DNA from: Streptomyces cinnabarinus
GTDB lineage: Bacteria > Actinomycetota > Actinomycetes > Streptomycetales > Streptomycetaceae
DNA length: 64,000 nucleotides
Assembly (NCBI RefSeq): GCF_027270315.1
Contig: NZ_CP114413.1
Coordinates: 4,464,001 to 4,528,000, forward strand
Direction: 5' to 3'
In this document: in pieces, positions 17,469-25,737 of the stretch
Layout: each line of letters begins with the position of its first letter
Numbering within the stretch: position 1 is the first letter of the stretch
Notes under the pieces: model-generated
The model's input: only the letters and a program-made list of their open reading frames with translations
Database searches by the model: none
Told to the model about the DNA's origin: nothing
Position numbers and translations under genes: made by a program

Positions 17469-17532
17469 CTACTGCGGTGGGTGTGGGATTTGAACCCACG
17501 GTGACATCGCTGCCACGACGGTTTTCAAGACC
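17433..17532. repeat. Right copy of 100-bp direct repeat, within the tRNA-Ser locus
   Basis: Same sequence as 14164-14263 with one mismatch. Unlike the left copy it continues into a complete tRNA, so this side is the reconstituted gene. Confidence 0.9.
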
Positions 17533-17561
17533 GTTCCCTTAGGCCGCTCGGGCAACCCACC
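17475..17561 (-). tRNA. tRNA-Ser (anticodon UGA)
   Basis: 87 nt on the minus strand. Acceptor GGTGGGT pairs with ACCCACC plus discriminator G; anticodon loop CTTGAAA gives UGA; a long variable arm typical of serine tRNAs and the T arm GTGGGTTCAAATCCCAC are present. CCA is not encoded. Its 3' part was the target of the neighbouring integration. Confidence 0.95.
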
Positions 17562-17610
17562 CCGCGTCGCTGATCGGCGGCGCGGGGACAAGAGTAACGG
17601 GTGGGTGGGG

Positions 17611-19074
17611 TCAGCTGTCGCCCACGCGTGAGCCGAGGGTCAGCTGGACTGTGCGGGTCTGGCCGTCGCGCTCGTAGGTGATCTCCACCTTGTCGCCGGG
17701 CTGATGGGTCCAGATCTCGCCGATCAGGGTGGGGCCGGAGTCGATCACTCGGTCGTCGAGCTTGGTGATGACGTCACCCGGCTTCAGGCCCGCGTCGGCC
17801 GCCGGGCCGCCCGCCTCCACCGGGTCCGAGCCGCTCGCGCCCTGCTCGGTGATCTTCGCGCCGCCGGTGCCCTCCTCCAGGGAGACGGAGGCGCCGATCT
17901 TGGCGTACACCGGCTTGCCGGTCTTGATCAGCTGCTGGGCGACGTACTTGGCCTGGTTGATCGGGATGGCGAAGCCCAGGCCGATGGAGCCGGACTGGCT
18001 GGTGCCGCCCAGGCCGTTCCCGGCGGACTGGATCGCGGAGTTGATGCCGATCACATTGCCCTGGGCGTCCAGGAGCGGGCCGCCCGAGTTGCCCGGGTTG
18101 ATCGAGGCGTCCGTCTGCAGGGCGCTCATGTAGGAGGCGTTCGACCCCGTGCCGTCGCTCGACGCCACCGGGCGGTTCTTCGCGCTGATGATGCCCGTCG
18201 TCACGGTGTTCGACAGACCGAAGGGGGCGCCGATGGCGATCGTCGAGTCGCCCACCGCCACCTTGTCGGAGTTGCCGAGGGTGAGCGGCTTCAGGCCCGA
18301 GGGGGCGTTCTTGAGCTTGATGACCGCCACGTCGTAGCCCTGAGCATGGCCCACCACCTCGGCGTCGTACTTCTTGCCGTTCGGGAAGGTCGCGCTCACC
18401 TTGCCGCCCTCGACGGCCTCGGCCACCACGTGGTTGTTGGTGACGATGTGGCCCTCGGTGTCGAAGACGAACCCGGTACCGGTGCCGCCCTCGCCGCTGC
18501 TGCTCTCCGCCTCGATGGTGACGGTGCTGGGCAGCGCCTGCTGGGCGACGCCCGCGATGGTGCCCGCGTCGCGCTTGACGTCGCCTCCGGTGTCGGAGGC
18601 GGAGACGGTGGTGGAGGAGCTCTCGTCGTCCTTGGCCAGGGTGTAGCCGATGCCGCCGCCGATGCCGCCCGCGAGCAGCGCGGCGATCAGGACCGCGGCG
18701 AGCAGGCCGCCGCGCTTGCGGCCGTTGGGCGGGGGTGCGGGCGTCGGCTGCTGGTACGCCGCGCCCCAGACCGTGCCCGAACCGGCGCCGCCGTTCACAC
18801 CCCCACCCGCCCCGGCGTACGCGGGGCTGGCCGGCGCGGGGGGCGGCCAGGAGGCGTCCGGGGCCGACGGGGGCTGGGGGGCGGGGTACGGCTGCGGGGC
18901 CGCGGTCGGTTCCTGCTCCGCCGTCCCGCCCTGCGGTGTCGCCGGGGGTACCGGCGGGAGCTGGGCGGTCGGGGCGCCGTCGGCGGCCGGCTCCGGAGCA
19001 GCGGGAGCGTCCACCGGCACGGGGGGTGCGGACGGGGCCGGGGGTACCGCGGCGCCCTCGTTCTCGGTGCTCAC
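17611..19074 (-). CDS. Membrane-anchored S1C serine protease with PDZ domain (HtrA/DegP-like)
   Basis: 487 residues. A Pro/Ala-rich cytoplasmic N-terminus (1-120) leads to one membrane helix (about 123-144), then an extracellular trypsin-like domain with the triad H215 (TNNHVV), D248 (GYDVAVIKL) and S330 (NPGNSGGP), and a C-terminal PDZ domain (ADAGLKPGDVITKLDDR). It degrades or refolds damaged envelope proteins. GTG start at 19074 with a gaggag site upstream. The gene stands alone; the tRNA-Ser lies 50 bp beyond its end. Confidence 0.92.
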   Translation of the reverse strand: MSTENEGAAVPPAPSAPPVPVDAPAAPEPAADGAPTAQLPPVPPATPQGGTAEQEPTAAPQPYPAPQPPSAPDASWPPPAPASPAYAGAGGGVNGGAGSGTVWGAAYQQPTPAPPPNGRKRGGLLAAVLIAALLAGGIGGGIGYTLAKDDESSSTTVSASDTGGDVKRDAGTIAGVAQQALPSTVTIEAESSSGEGGTGTGFVFDTEGHIVTNNHVVAEAVEGGKVSATFPNGKKYDAEVVGHAQGYDVAVIKLKNAPSGLKPLTLGNSDKVAVGDSTIAIGAPFGLSNTVTTGIISAKNRPVASSDGTGSNASYMSALQTDASINPGNSGGPLLDAQGNVIGINSAIQSAGNGLGGTSQSGSIGLGFAIPINQAKYVAQQLIKTGKPVYAKIGASVSLEEGTGGAKITEQGASGSDPVEAGGPAADAGLKPGDVITKLDDRVIDSGPTLIGEIWTHQPGDKVEITYERDGQTRTVQLTLGSRVGDS

Positions 19075-19331
19075 AGCTTTTCTCCTCGATCCACGGCTGT
19101 AGTTTTCGGTCGCACTCGGTCACGCCCGTTCACGTGTGTCGACGGTCCGGTGCGTTTCAGCTGTGCATGTCTTTTTGTATGCCGCCAGCTTTTCCCACGG
19201 GCCGTCAGAGCACCATAAGCGGTGCCTGTGGGTCGGAGGACATTCCTTATATCGGCTATTACTGACTAAAAGGGAACAATGCCATCACCTCCGCCGACAC
19301 GCCTACCCCCACTCGGTGGCACCATGACGCG

Positions 19332-20141
19332 GTGACCCACGCACGGCAGCACTCGCCACAAGTCGTCGCCCACCGCGGAGCCTCCGAGGACGCCCCCGAG
19401 CACACCCTGGCCGCCTACCGGAAGGCGATCGAGGACGGCGCGGACGCCCTGGAGTGCGATGTCCGCCTCACCGCGGACGGCCATCTCGTCTGTGTCCACG
19501 ACCGTCGCGTCAACCGCACCTCCAACGGCCGCGGCGCAGTCTCCGCCCTGGAGCTGGCCGAACTCGCCGCGCTCGACTTCGGCTCCTGGAAGAACCGGGA
19601 CGAGGAGCCCGACTGGGAGCACCGCCCCGAGGACCGCGAGGCCACCTCTGTCCTCACCCTGGAACACCTGCTGGAGCTGATCGCCGACTCCGGGCGCCGG
19701 GTCGAACTGGCCGTCGAGACCAAGCACCCCACCCGCTGGGCGGGCCAGGTCGAGGAGCGGCTGCTGCACCTGCTGAAGCGGTTCGGCCTGGACTCCCCGG
19801 CCGCAGCGGAGGAGTCGCCGGTCCGCGTGATGAGCTTCTCGGCGCGTTCGCTGCACCGCGTGCATGCCGCCTCGCCGATGCTGCCGACGGTCTATCTGAT
19901 GCAGTTCGTCTCGCCCCGGCTGCGCGACGGACGGCTGCCCGCGGGCGTACGGATCGCGGGACCGTCGATCCGGATCGTGCGCAGTCACCCCGCCTATGTC
20001 GAGCGGTTGAAGCGGGCCGGTCACCAGGTGCACGTCTGGACCGTGAACGAGCCGGAGGACGTCGACCTCTGCGTGGAGCTGGGCGTCGACGCCATCATCA
20101 CCAACCGCCCCCGCGCGGTATTGCGCCAGCTCGGCCGCTGA
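19332..20141 (+). CDS. Glycerophosphodiester phosphodiesterase
   Basis: 269 residues of the GDPD TIM-barrel family. VVAHRGASEDAPEHT (H14, R15) and ALECDVRLTADGHLVCVHD hold the metal-binding and catalytic residues; ITNRPRAVLR closes the barrel. It hydrolyses glycerophosphodiesters to glycerol 3-phosphate and an alcohol. No signal peptide, so it is probably cytoplasmic. GTG 19332 is the start; an ATG nine bases earlier meets a stop at once. Divergent from the HtrA-like gene. Confidence 0.93.
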   Translation: MTHARQHSPQVVAHRGASEDAPEHTLAAYRKAIEDGADALECDVRLTADGHLVCVHDRRVNRTSNGRGAVSALELAELAALDFGSWKNRDEEPDWEHRPEDREATSVLTLEHLLELIADSGRRVELAVETKHPTRWAGQVEERLLHLLKRFGLDSPAAAEESPVRVMSFSARSLHRVHAASPMLPTVYLMQFVSPRLRDGRLPAGVRIAGPSIRIVRSHPAYVERLKRAGHQVHVWTVNEPEDVDLCVELGVDAIITNRPRAVLRQLGR

Positions 20142-20296
20142 GCTGCGAGAACCCATCTGTCCCGGTACGACCTCACTACAACCTCTGTACGACCTCTTGA
20201 CCCGGTGGTCCCACTGGCCCCATCCTCCACATCTCGGCCACACCGTCGATTTCCAGCCAGGCAATTACAGGGAGTGCTCCGGCGCGTTCGTTCCGT

Positions 20297-20313
20297 ATTC
20301 GATCGTTTCGAAT
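20297..20313. promoter_or_regulatory. Inverted repeat attcga-N5-tcgaat upstream of an ATPase gene
   Basis: Perfect 6-bp arms, 86 bp before the start at 20399. Its role as an operator is inferred from position and symmetry only. Confidence 0.35.
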
Positions 20314-20398
20314 GCGTCACCGGACATGGATTGGCCGGTTTCCGGTACAGGCCATTGGGGCATCCACACCGTGGCGTGGGGCGAAGGAGGTCTCGGGG

Positions 20399-20938
20399 GT
20401 GGCGTTGGTGGTGGCACAGGAGGTGCCCACGTCGTCGAGCATGGCCGTACCCCATGGCCCTGCGGGCGTGGGGAAAGCGAGACACCGGATGCGCGAACAA
20501 CTGCGCATGGGTGGTGTGGCGGACTCGGTCATCGACGACGCCGTACTGATCCTTTCCGAGCTCTTGAGCAACGCGTGCAAACACGGCCGGCCACTGGGCG
20601 ACGCCCTGGCCGGGGACGGTGACGTCAGGGCCGCGTGGCGGGTGGACGCCGCCGGGCGGCTCACGGTGGAGGTGACGGACGGCGGCGGGCCCACCCGCCC
20701 GGCTCCGGCCACGCCCTCGGTCACCGCGCACGGCGGCCGCGGGCTCAACATCATCACCGCCCTCGCGGACGACTGGGGTGTCCGGGACGATGCCCGGGGC
20801 GAGGTCACCGTATGGGTCGTGGTCCACGGCTCCGCCGCGGGTCACCTCCGCCACGATTTCGCTACGCGCGTCGCCGCCCCCGCGGTCGCCTCGATCCCCG
20901 AACTGGACTTCGCGGACGCCTTCGACGACCTGGACTGA
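20399..20938 (+). CDS. RsbW-like ATP-binding protein (HATPase, anti-sigma type)
   Basis: 179 residues with a single GHKL ATPase domain: N box LILSELLSNACKHG, VTDGGGPTRP and GGRGLNIITALADDWG. Such proteins in Streptomyces bind sigma factors or anti-anti-sigma partners, or phosphorylate them. There is no membrane or dimerisation domain, so it is not a classical histidine kinase. GTG 20399 has aggaggt 8 bases upstream. No partner sigma factor lies next to it. Confidence 0.85.
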   Translation: MALVVAQEVPTSSSMAVPHGPAGVGKARHRMREQLRMGGVADSVIDDAVLILSELLSNACKHGRPLGDALAGDGDVRAAWRVDAAGRLTVEVTDGGGPTRPAPATPSVTAHGGRGLNIITALADDWGVRDDARGEVTVWVVVHGSAAGHLRHDFATRVAAPAVASIPELDFADAFDDLD

Positions 20939-21091
20939 ACCCGGGGCGGGAGCCGACCCGGACCGCACCCGGGCCCGGACCGACGCGGCACCGGAGCCGA
21001 CCCGGGCGCGTTGTCCACAGGTTCACGTCGGCCATGGCGTGAACAGCTAGGCTCCCGCCGTACGAGACGAGCCGTTTCCGGGAGACCCCTC

Positions 21092-22057
21092 ATGGCCAAG
21101 AAGCGCCCCCAGACGAAGGCCACGCGCCCCCAGCTCACGGACGGTGAGATCCCGGTCGTCGGCGCCCGCGAGCCCTGCCCGTGCGGCAGTGGCCGCCGTT
21201 ACAAGGCCTGTCACGGCAAGGCCGCCGCCGAGGCCGTGACCGAGCTGGTGCAGCGCCCCTTCGAGGGGCTGCCCGGCGAGTGCGACTGGGTCGCCCTGCG
21301 CGAGCTGGTGCCCGCCGCCACCGTCACGCTGCCCCTGAAGGGCGGTCTGCCCGAGGGCGTTCCCGCCGTCACGCTCGCGACCGTGCTGCCGATGGCCTGG
21401 CCCGCGCTGCGCCGCGACGACGGCTCGGTCCTGCTGGGCCTCCAGAACGACACGGCGTCCGGCGACATCAGCCGCGATCTCGCCGACACCCTCCAGCGCG
21501 CGCTTCAGGCCCAGCCCGGCTCCCCGGTCCAGGCCCGGCGCGCCCCGGCCGACGGCCCGCGACTGCAGGATCTACTCGACGCCGAAGGCGCGTTCGAGCC
21601 AGTTGTGCACGCGGGCTTCGAGTTCTGGGTCCCGGACGCGGAGAACGCCACCCCGGAGGTCACCGCCTCCCTGGAGCGGGCCAACGCCGCCGCCATCCCG
21701 ACCGTGCGGCTGATTGGTGTGGACGCCGCGTACTGGTGCGAGACGCCGGACAAGAACCACCTGCGCTGGGTCATGCCGTACCCCGAGGAGCAGCTTCTGG
21801 ACGCGCTGGCGCGGCTGCACGCGGCCGGGAAGTCCAACCTCGGCGAGGGCACTCGGCTCGTGGGCTCCTTCCGCGCTCACGGGCTCACGGTGCCGGTCTG
21901 GGACCTGCCGAGCGAGATCGGCGCCCAGGACGTGGAGAAGCCGGCCGCCGAGTTCGCCGAGCGGCTCACCGCCGCCCTCGCGGCCGACGCCCCGCTCACC
22001 GCGGACGAGCGCCGCGCGCGCGGCGGGCTGACCAACCGCCAGGTCACGCTCAGCTGA
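21092..22057 (+). CDS. DUF5926-family protein with N-terminal SEC-C zinc motif
   Basis: 321 residues. The N-terminal 30 residues are Lys/Arg-rich, followed by the SEC-C zinc-binding motif CPCGSGRRYKACHG (about 30-43), which in SecA binds SecB or ribosomes. The rest is the actinobacterial DUF5926 domain of unknown function. ATG 21092 has gggag upstream. It may be ribosome- or translocation-associated, by inference from the motif only. Confidence 0.85.
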   Translation: MAKKRPQTKATRPQLTDGEIPVVGAREPCPCGSGRRYKACHGKAAAEAVTELVQRPFEGLPGECDWVALRELVPAATVTLPLKGGLPEGVPAVTLATVLPMAWPALRRDDGSVLLGLQNDTASGDISRDLADTLQRALQAQPGSPVQARRAPADGPRLQDLLDAEGAFEPVVHAGFEFWVPDAENATPEVTASLERANAAAIPTVRLIGVDAAYWCETPDKNHLRWVMPYPEEQLLDALARLHAAGKSNLGEGTRLVGSFRAHGLTVPVWDLPSEIGAQDVEKPAAEFAERLTAALAADAPLTADERRARGGLTNRQVTLS

Positions 22058-22082
22058 CACACAGGGAGAGGATCCCCCCGCG

Positions 22083-22100
22083 GCTGACCGACCGGTCAGC
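22083..22100. other. Inverted repeat gctgacc-N4-ggtcagc in a convergent gap
   Basis: Perfect 7-bp arms starting 26 bp after the DUF5926 stop. It could be a weak terminator; the centre also resembles a TetR-type site, but no promoter faces it. Confidence 0.4.
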
Positions 22101-22222
22101 TGCGAGGGGGCGCTCGAAACTGGTGAATCCGATCACAACTCCCCGTCGGCACAGGGAAATCGGTGACCGGAAAGCCCGGATCGAATTTGCGAACGGCCGA
22201 TCTCTTGTTACCGTTCCAGTAG

Positions 22223-22260
22223 CCCGGTTGCTGGTGCATCCCCCGTCGCCAGCAACCGGG
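22223..22260 (+). terminator. Strong hairpin with T-rich tail in a convergent gap
   Basis: 12-bp stem (cccggttgctgg / ccagcaaccggg), 14-nt loop, followed by tcttt. It lies 165 bp downstream of the DUF5926 gene, too far to be its primary terminator, and may end a separate short transcript. Confidence 0.7.
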
Positions 22261-22301
22261 TCTTTCCATGCCCTCGGCGCTTTACACAACGCCGCCGTCC
22301 G

Positions 22302-22895
22302 TCAACGTCCGATGGCCGCACCCGAATTGCTCCCGGACCGCAGCAGCAGCGGGCCCTGTCCGGCGTGGGCCGCGAACTCCGCGACCGCCGTGTAGCCCTC
22401 CAGATCGCCCCGGGTCCGCTCGCGAGGCGTCTCGCAGGTGCCCGGCTCGTCCTCGGCGTCCACCGCGCAGCGCATCTGCACGGTGCGCCCGGCGGGACCC
22501 ATCAGGCTCAGCACCGATTCCAGCGCCCCGCCGGTGGTGTTGCGGTAATAGGTGCGCGCCCAGGTCTCCGCTCCCTGGGTGAGCACACAGGTCTGCGCCT
22601 CGATGCCTTCGGGGGAGGTCAGTTCGGGTCCGCAGCGGGCGGCGGTGGCCAGGCCCAGGCCGAGATTCAGCGCGGAGGAGGAGGACGCCTTCGCGTCGTC
22701 GGGGCCGGAGAAGGCCCCGGAGAATGACCCGGTTGAAGGCGCGGCCGAGGCCGGCCCCGAGGGGGGTACGGAGGATGCGGGCCCGGCAGCCCGGCCGCCG
22801 TTCTCTTCGCCTACCTGCCCCGCGGACGCCACGGCCAGCGGCAGCGCCACCGCGCACACCACGACGCCCGCAAGGGCAAGAAGACGCAGGTTCAT
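22302..22895 (-). CDS. Secreted protein of unknown function
   Basis: 197 residues with a Sec signal peptide (NLRLLALAGVVVCAVALPLAVASA). After a Ser/Pro/Gly linker, a domain of about 120 residues contains four Cys (AARCGPE, QTCVLT, MRCAVD, GTCETP) that could form two disulphides. No family recognised. Single gene, convergent with DUF5926. Confidence 0.7.
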   Translation of the reverse strand: MNLRLLALAGVVVCAVALPLAVASAGQVGEENGGRAAGPASSVPPSGPASAAPSTGSFSGAFSGPDDAKASSSSALNLGLGLATAARCGPELTSPEGIEAQTCVLTQGAETWARTYYRNTTGGALESVLSLMGPAGRTVQMRCAVDAEDEPGTCETPRERTRGDLEGYTAVAEFAAHAGQGPLLLRSGSNSGAAIGR

Positions 22896-22950
22896 GGACG
22901 GAAGATAACGACGTGAGGCGCGCGCCCCGTCCGGCGCGCGCCCGACACCC

Positions 22951-23616
22951 CTACAACTCGGGTGCGCTCACACCCGTACGAGTGAGGGCCTCCACCACGG
23001 CGTCCACCACGGCCTCCACGTCCGGCACCCACGGGGAGGCCGAGCCGGGCAGCGGCGCGCGCTCCCAGCCGATGGCGCCCTGGCCGGTCTCGGAGGGAGG
23101 CAGGGCGAGATAGCCGCCCGTGCCGTGGAAGCGCAGGGAGCCCGGGACGAAGTCCTTGGCGTAGAGCAGTTCGCCCAACTGCTCCATGGAGTACGGCTTG
23201 ACGAGCAGCGCCCAGCGGGTGGGCGAGGCGATGACCGGGCCGAGCCGCATGCCGTTGCGGTCGAGTGCGGCCAGGGCCTGGGCGGCCGGCAGGGCGGGCA
23301 GGCTGACCGCGCAGGGCGCGGTGCCGCCGGTGGCCAGCACAATGGGTGCCGCCGGGCGGTTGGTCCACCACCAGCGCACCATGCGCTCGTCGGTGGTGGC
23401 CGCGAGGAGGCCGGGGTCGAACGGGTGCGCACCGGGCACCGTGCACTCCGGGTCGGGGCAGCCGCAGCGGGACCGCCCTTGCGGGTCCGCCGTCACACCC
23501 GGGAGTACGGGCCACTGCCATTGAGTCGCGAAGGTCAGGGCCGCGCTGAGCAACTCAGGCCTCCCGTCGCTGCGCTGGGACAGGAGCCTGCGTCGCCTTC
23601 CGAGGATCTCGCGCAT
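22951..23616 (-). CDS. Prim-pol-fold protein lacking the catalytic Asp pair
   Basis: 221 residues resembling the bifunctional primase/polymerase domain common in Streptomyces: helix AALTFATQWQWPVLPG, the zinc-like CGCPDPECTVPGAHP, then WWWTNRPAAPIVLATGG and a GTGGYLALPPS end motif. At the position of the DxD catalytic pair it reads CAVSLPAL, with no acidic residue. It is probably not an active primase; nucleotide or DNA binding is inferred. ATG 23616. Lies 55 bp after the secreted-protein start on the same strand. Confidence 0.75.
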   Translation of the reverse strand: MREILGRRRRLLSQRSDGRPELLSAALTFATQWQWPVLPGVTADPQGRSRCGCPDPECTVPGAHPFDPGLLAATTDERMVRWWWTNRPAAPIVLATGGTAPCAVSLPALPAAQALAALDRNGMRLGPVIASPTRWALLVKPYSMEQLGELLYAKDFVPGSLRFHGTGGYLALPPSETGQGAIGWERAPLPGSASPWVPDVEAVVDAVVEALTRTGVSAPEL

Positions 23617-24120
23617 GAGCGCTCGTTCCTTTCCGTTGCACCGCTGGCAACACCGTGGTCCACATCACACCATGTGTCGATCACTTCACTGTGCGTACCT
23701 GTTGGCGCATCACACCCCTGCTACGAGCAAGGGGAACCCCTATGGGCCGAGCGTTGGCTGCGTCCGCGGCAGCCTCGTCCATACCTGCGTCTATCAAAAG
23801 CATGGGCGTGGCGTGGGGTGGCGAAGTCTGGCGTTTTGCCGTCCCGCGTATTTCTCTTCGCCTCCGCCACGGGAGGATGGGGCACGGTCGTCGGTGGCTA
23901 AGACGCCCGGGTCCGCCACCAGGTTCCGGGTGGCTGTCAACCACCCCTGGCCTTCTCCGAGTACGTACCCATCACGACCGCTGTGACGCTCCGTGGAGCA
24001 AGGCCAGTCGACCGCAATAAGGCGTTCCCTGAGGCAGTTTTAAGCCAACTTTGCCTTTTTGCAAGAGGGCGGGGAGATGTGCACTCGTTACCCACGGACA
24101 CCAGGAATCCCGGCAGGACA
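23617..24120. other. 504-bp intergenic region, divergent promoters
   Basis: No gene found. The part from about 24030 to 24075 is unusually AT-rich for this genome (aagccaactttgcctttttgc) and lies 50-90 bp before the phosphatase start. I see no clear repeat, tRNA or riboswitch. Confidence 0.45.
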
Positions 24121-25650
24121 ATGCTGGACATCCCCTCACGAGTGCGTGTACATGTGGAGACACTGCTAGCGGCGCAGAATGACATGGGGGTTTGCGATGC
24201 TTTTGAGCAAAACGCACCGGTCGGAAAGCCGGACGACATGAACGCCCCTCACCCTCCGAAAGTGGCCGGAATCGATTCAACGGTTCCCTCGCCCGCACAC
24301 ACTGTCGCGCCCGCGCCCGTGGCCTCGGAGACCACAGTCGCCACTCCCGTCACCGTCGCGGCCGCCCCGGGTGCCCCCGGACTGCTCCTGCAGGACCGTC
24401 TCGCCGGCTGGGTCTCCGACCTCACCACGCTCCATGAGCTCACCGAGCGGCTGACCCGTACGGACTCCCTGTCCGACGCCCTCCAGGAGCTGCTGCGCGC
24501 CGGATCCGCCCTCGTCGGCGCCCGGCGCGGACTCGTGGTGCTGGAGCCCGCCGACGGACGGGGCCCGGACACCACCGTCGGCCTGGGCCTGGCCCACGCG
24601 GACCTCGGGCACATCGAGACCGTGCCGCGCGGCTCCATGTCGTACGGCAGGATCCTCGACGGACTGCCCGGCGGGGACGGGGAGATCACGCAGCCCGACC
24701 TGTTCGCCGAGGACGGGCTCGACCCGCGCCATCGCGAGGTGGCCGCGCGCCTCGGCTACGCGGCGAGCTACGCACTCCCCCTGCACACCGAGGCCGCGGG
24801 CCGGCTCGGGGCCGCCGTATGGCTGTACGACGAGCCCGCCGAGCCGTCCGAGCGGCAGCGGCACCTGGTCGGTCTGTACACGCGCTACGCCACCGAGCAC
24901 CTCGCCCGGCTGCTGGAGGTCGAGCGCACGCGCGCGAGCATGGCGACGATGTCCGAGGAACTGCTCCCCTCCCGGCTGCCCCGGGTGCCCGGGGTCCAGC
25001 TCGCCGCCCGGCACCGCACCGGGCCGCTGGGCGGCGGCGACTGGTACGACGCGCTGCCGCTGCCGGACGCGGCGCTCGGTCTCGCGGTCGGCTCGGTCAC
25101 CGGGTCCGGGCCGAGCGCGGTCGCCGCGATGGGCCGGCTGCGGGCCTCGCTGCGGGCGTACGCCGTGATGGAGGGCGAGGACCCGGTGGCGGTCCTGTCC
25201 GATCTGGAGCTGCTGCTGCGGCTGACCGAGCCCGCCCGCTCGGCGACCGCCCTGTTCGCCTACTGCGAACCCGCGCTGCGCAAGCTCACCCTCGCCGGGG
25301 CCGGGCACTGCCCGCCGCTGCTGATCGGCGAGCGCCGCACCGAGTTCGTGGAGACCTCCGTCTCCGCCCCGCTCGGCATGCTGGCCTGCTGGGAGGCGCC
25401 GAGCGTGGAGCTCCAGGCGGAACCCGGAGAGACGGTTCTGCTCTACACCGACGGGCTGCTGCACCGTACCGGCGACGCCACGGACCGGGCCTTCGCGCGG
25501 CTGCACACCGCGGCGGCGAGCGTGCCCCGGGCGATCCGGCACGACCCGGACGCCGTCGCCGAGCACGTCCTGCGCACGGTCCTGCCCGACGGTCTCGACG
25601 CGGCGGACAGCGCCGAGGACGTGGTGCTGCTGGCGGCCCGCTTCGAGTGA
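24121..25650 (+). CDS. GAF-PP2C (SpoIIE-type) serine/threonine phosphatase
   Basis: 509 residues. A Thr/Ala/Pro-rich N-terminus (to about 95) precedes a GAF sensor domain (about 110-270) and a C-terminal SpoIIE-type PP2C phosphatase (about 290-505) with the metal-binding GGDWYDALPL and the LLYTDGLLHRTG motif. This class dephosphorylates anti-anti-sigma factors in partner-switching control of sigma factors. Start ATG 24121 has ggcagga upstream; the frame extends further 5' without coding character. The long upstream gap suggests its own regulation. Confidence 0.9.
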   Translation: MLDIPSRVRVHVETLLAAQNDMGVCDAFEQNAPVGKPDDMNAPHPPKVAGIDSTVPSPAHTVAPAPVASETTVATPVTVAAAPGAPGLLLQDRLAGWVSDLTTLHELTERLTRTDSLSDALQELLRAGSALVGARRGLVVLEPADGRGPDTTVGLGLAHADLGHIETVPRGSMSYGRILDGLPGGDGEITQPDLFAEDGLDPRHREVAARLGYAASYALPLHTEAAGRLGAAVWLYDEPAEPSERQRHLVGLYTRYATEHLARLLEVERTRASMATMSEELLPSRLPRVPGVQLAARHRTGPLGGGDWYDALPLPDAALGLAVGSVTGSGPSAVAAMGRLRASLRAYAVMEGEDPVAVLSDLELLLRLTEPARSATALFAYCEPALRKLTLAGAGHCPPLLIGERRTEFVETSVSAPLGMLACWEAPSVELQAEPGETVLLYTDGLLHRTGDATDRAFARLHTAAASVPRAIRHDPDAVAEHVLRTVLPDGLDAADSAEDVVLLAARFE

Positions 25651-25737
25651 GGGCGGTAACAGGTCCTCGGGCCCTGGGCCCCCTTCCGGGCAACCGTACG
25701 ATGGAGGGGGTCCAGTGCCGTATCAAGGAGGATGACC

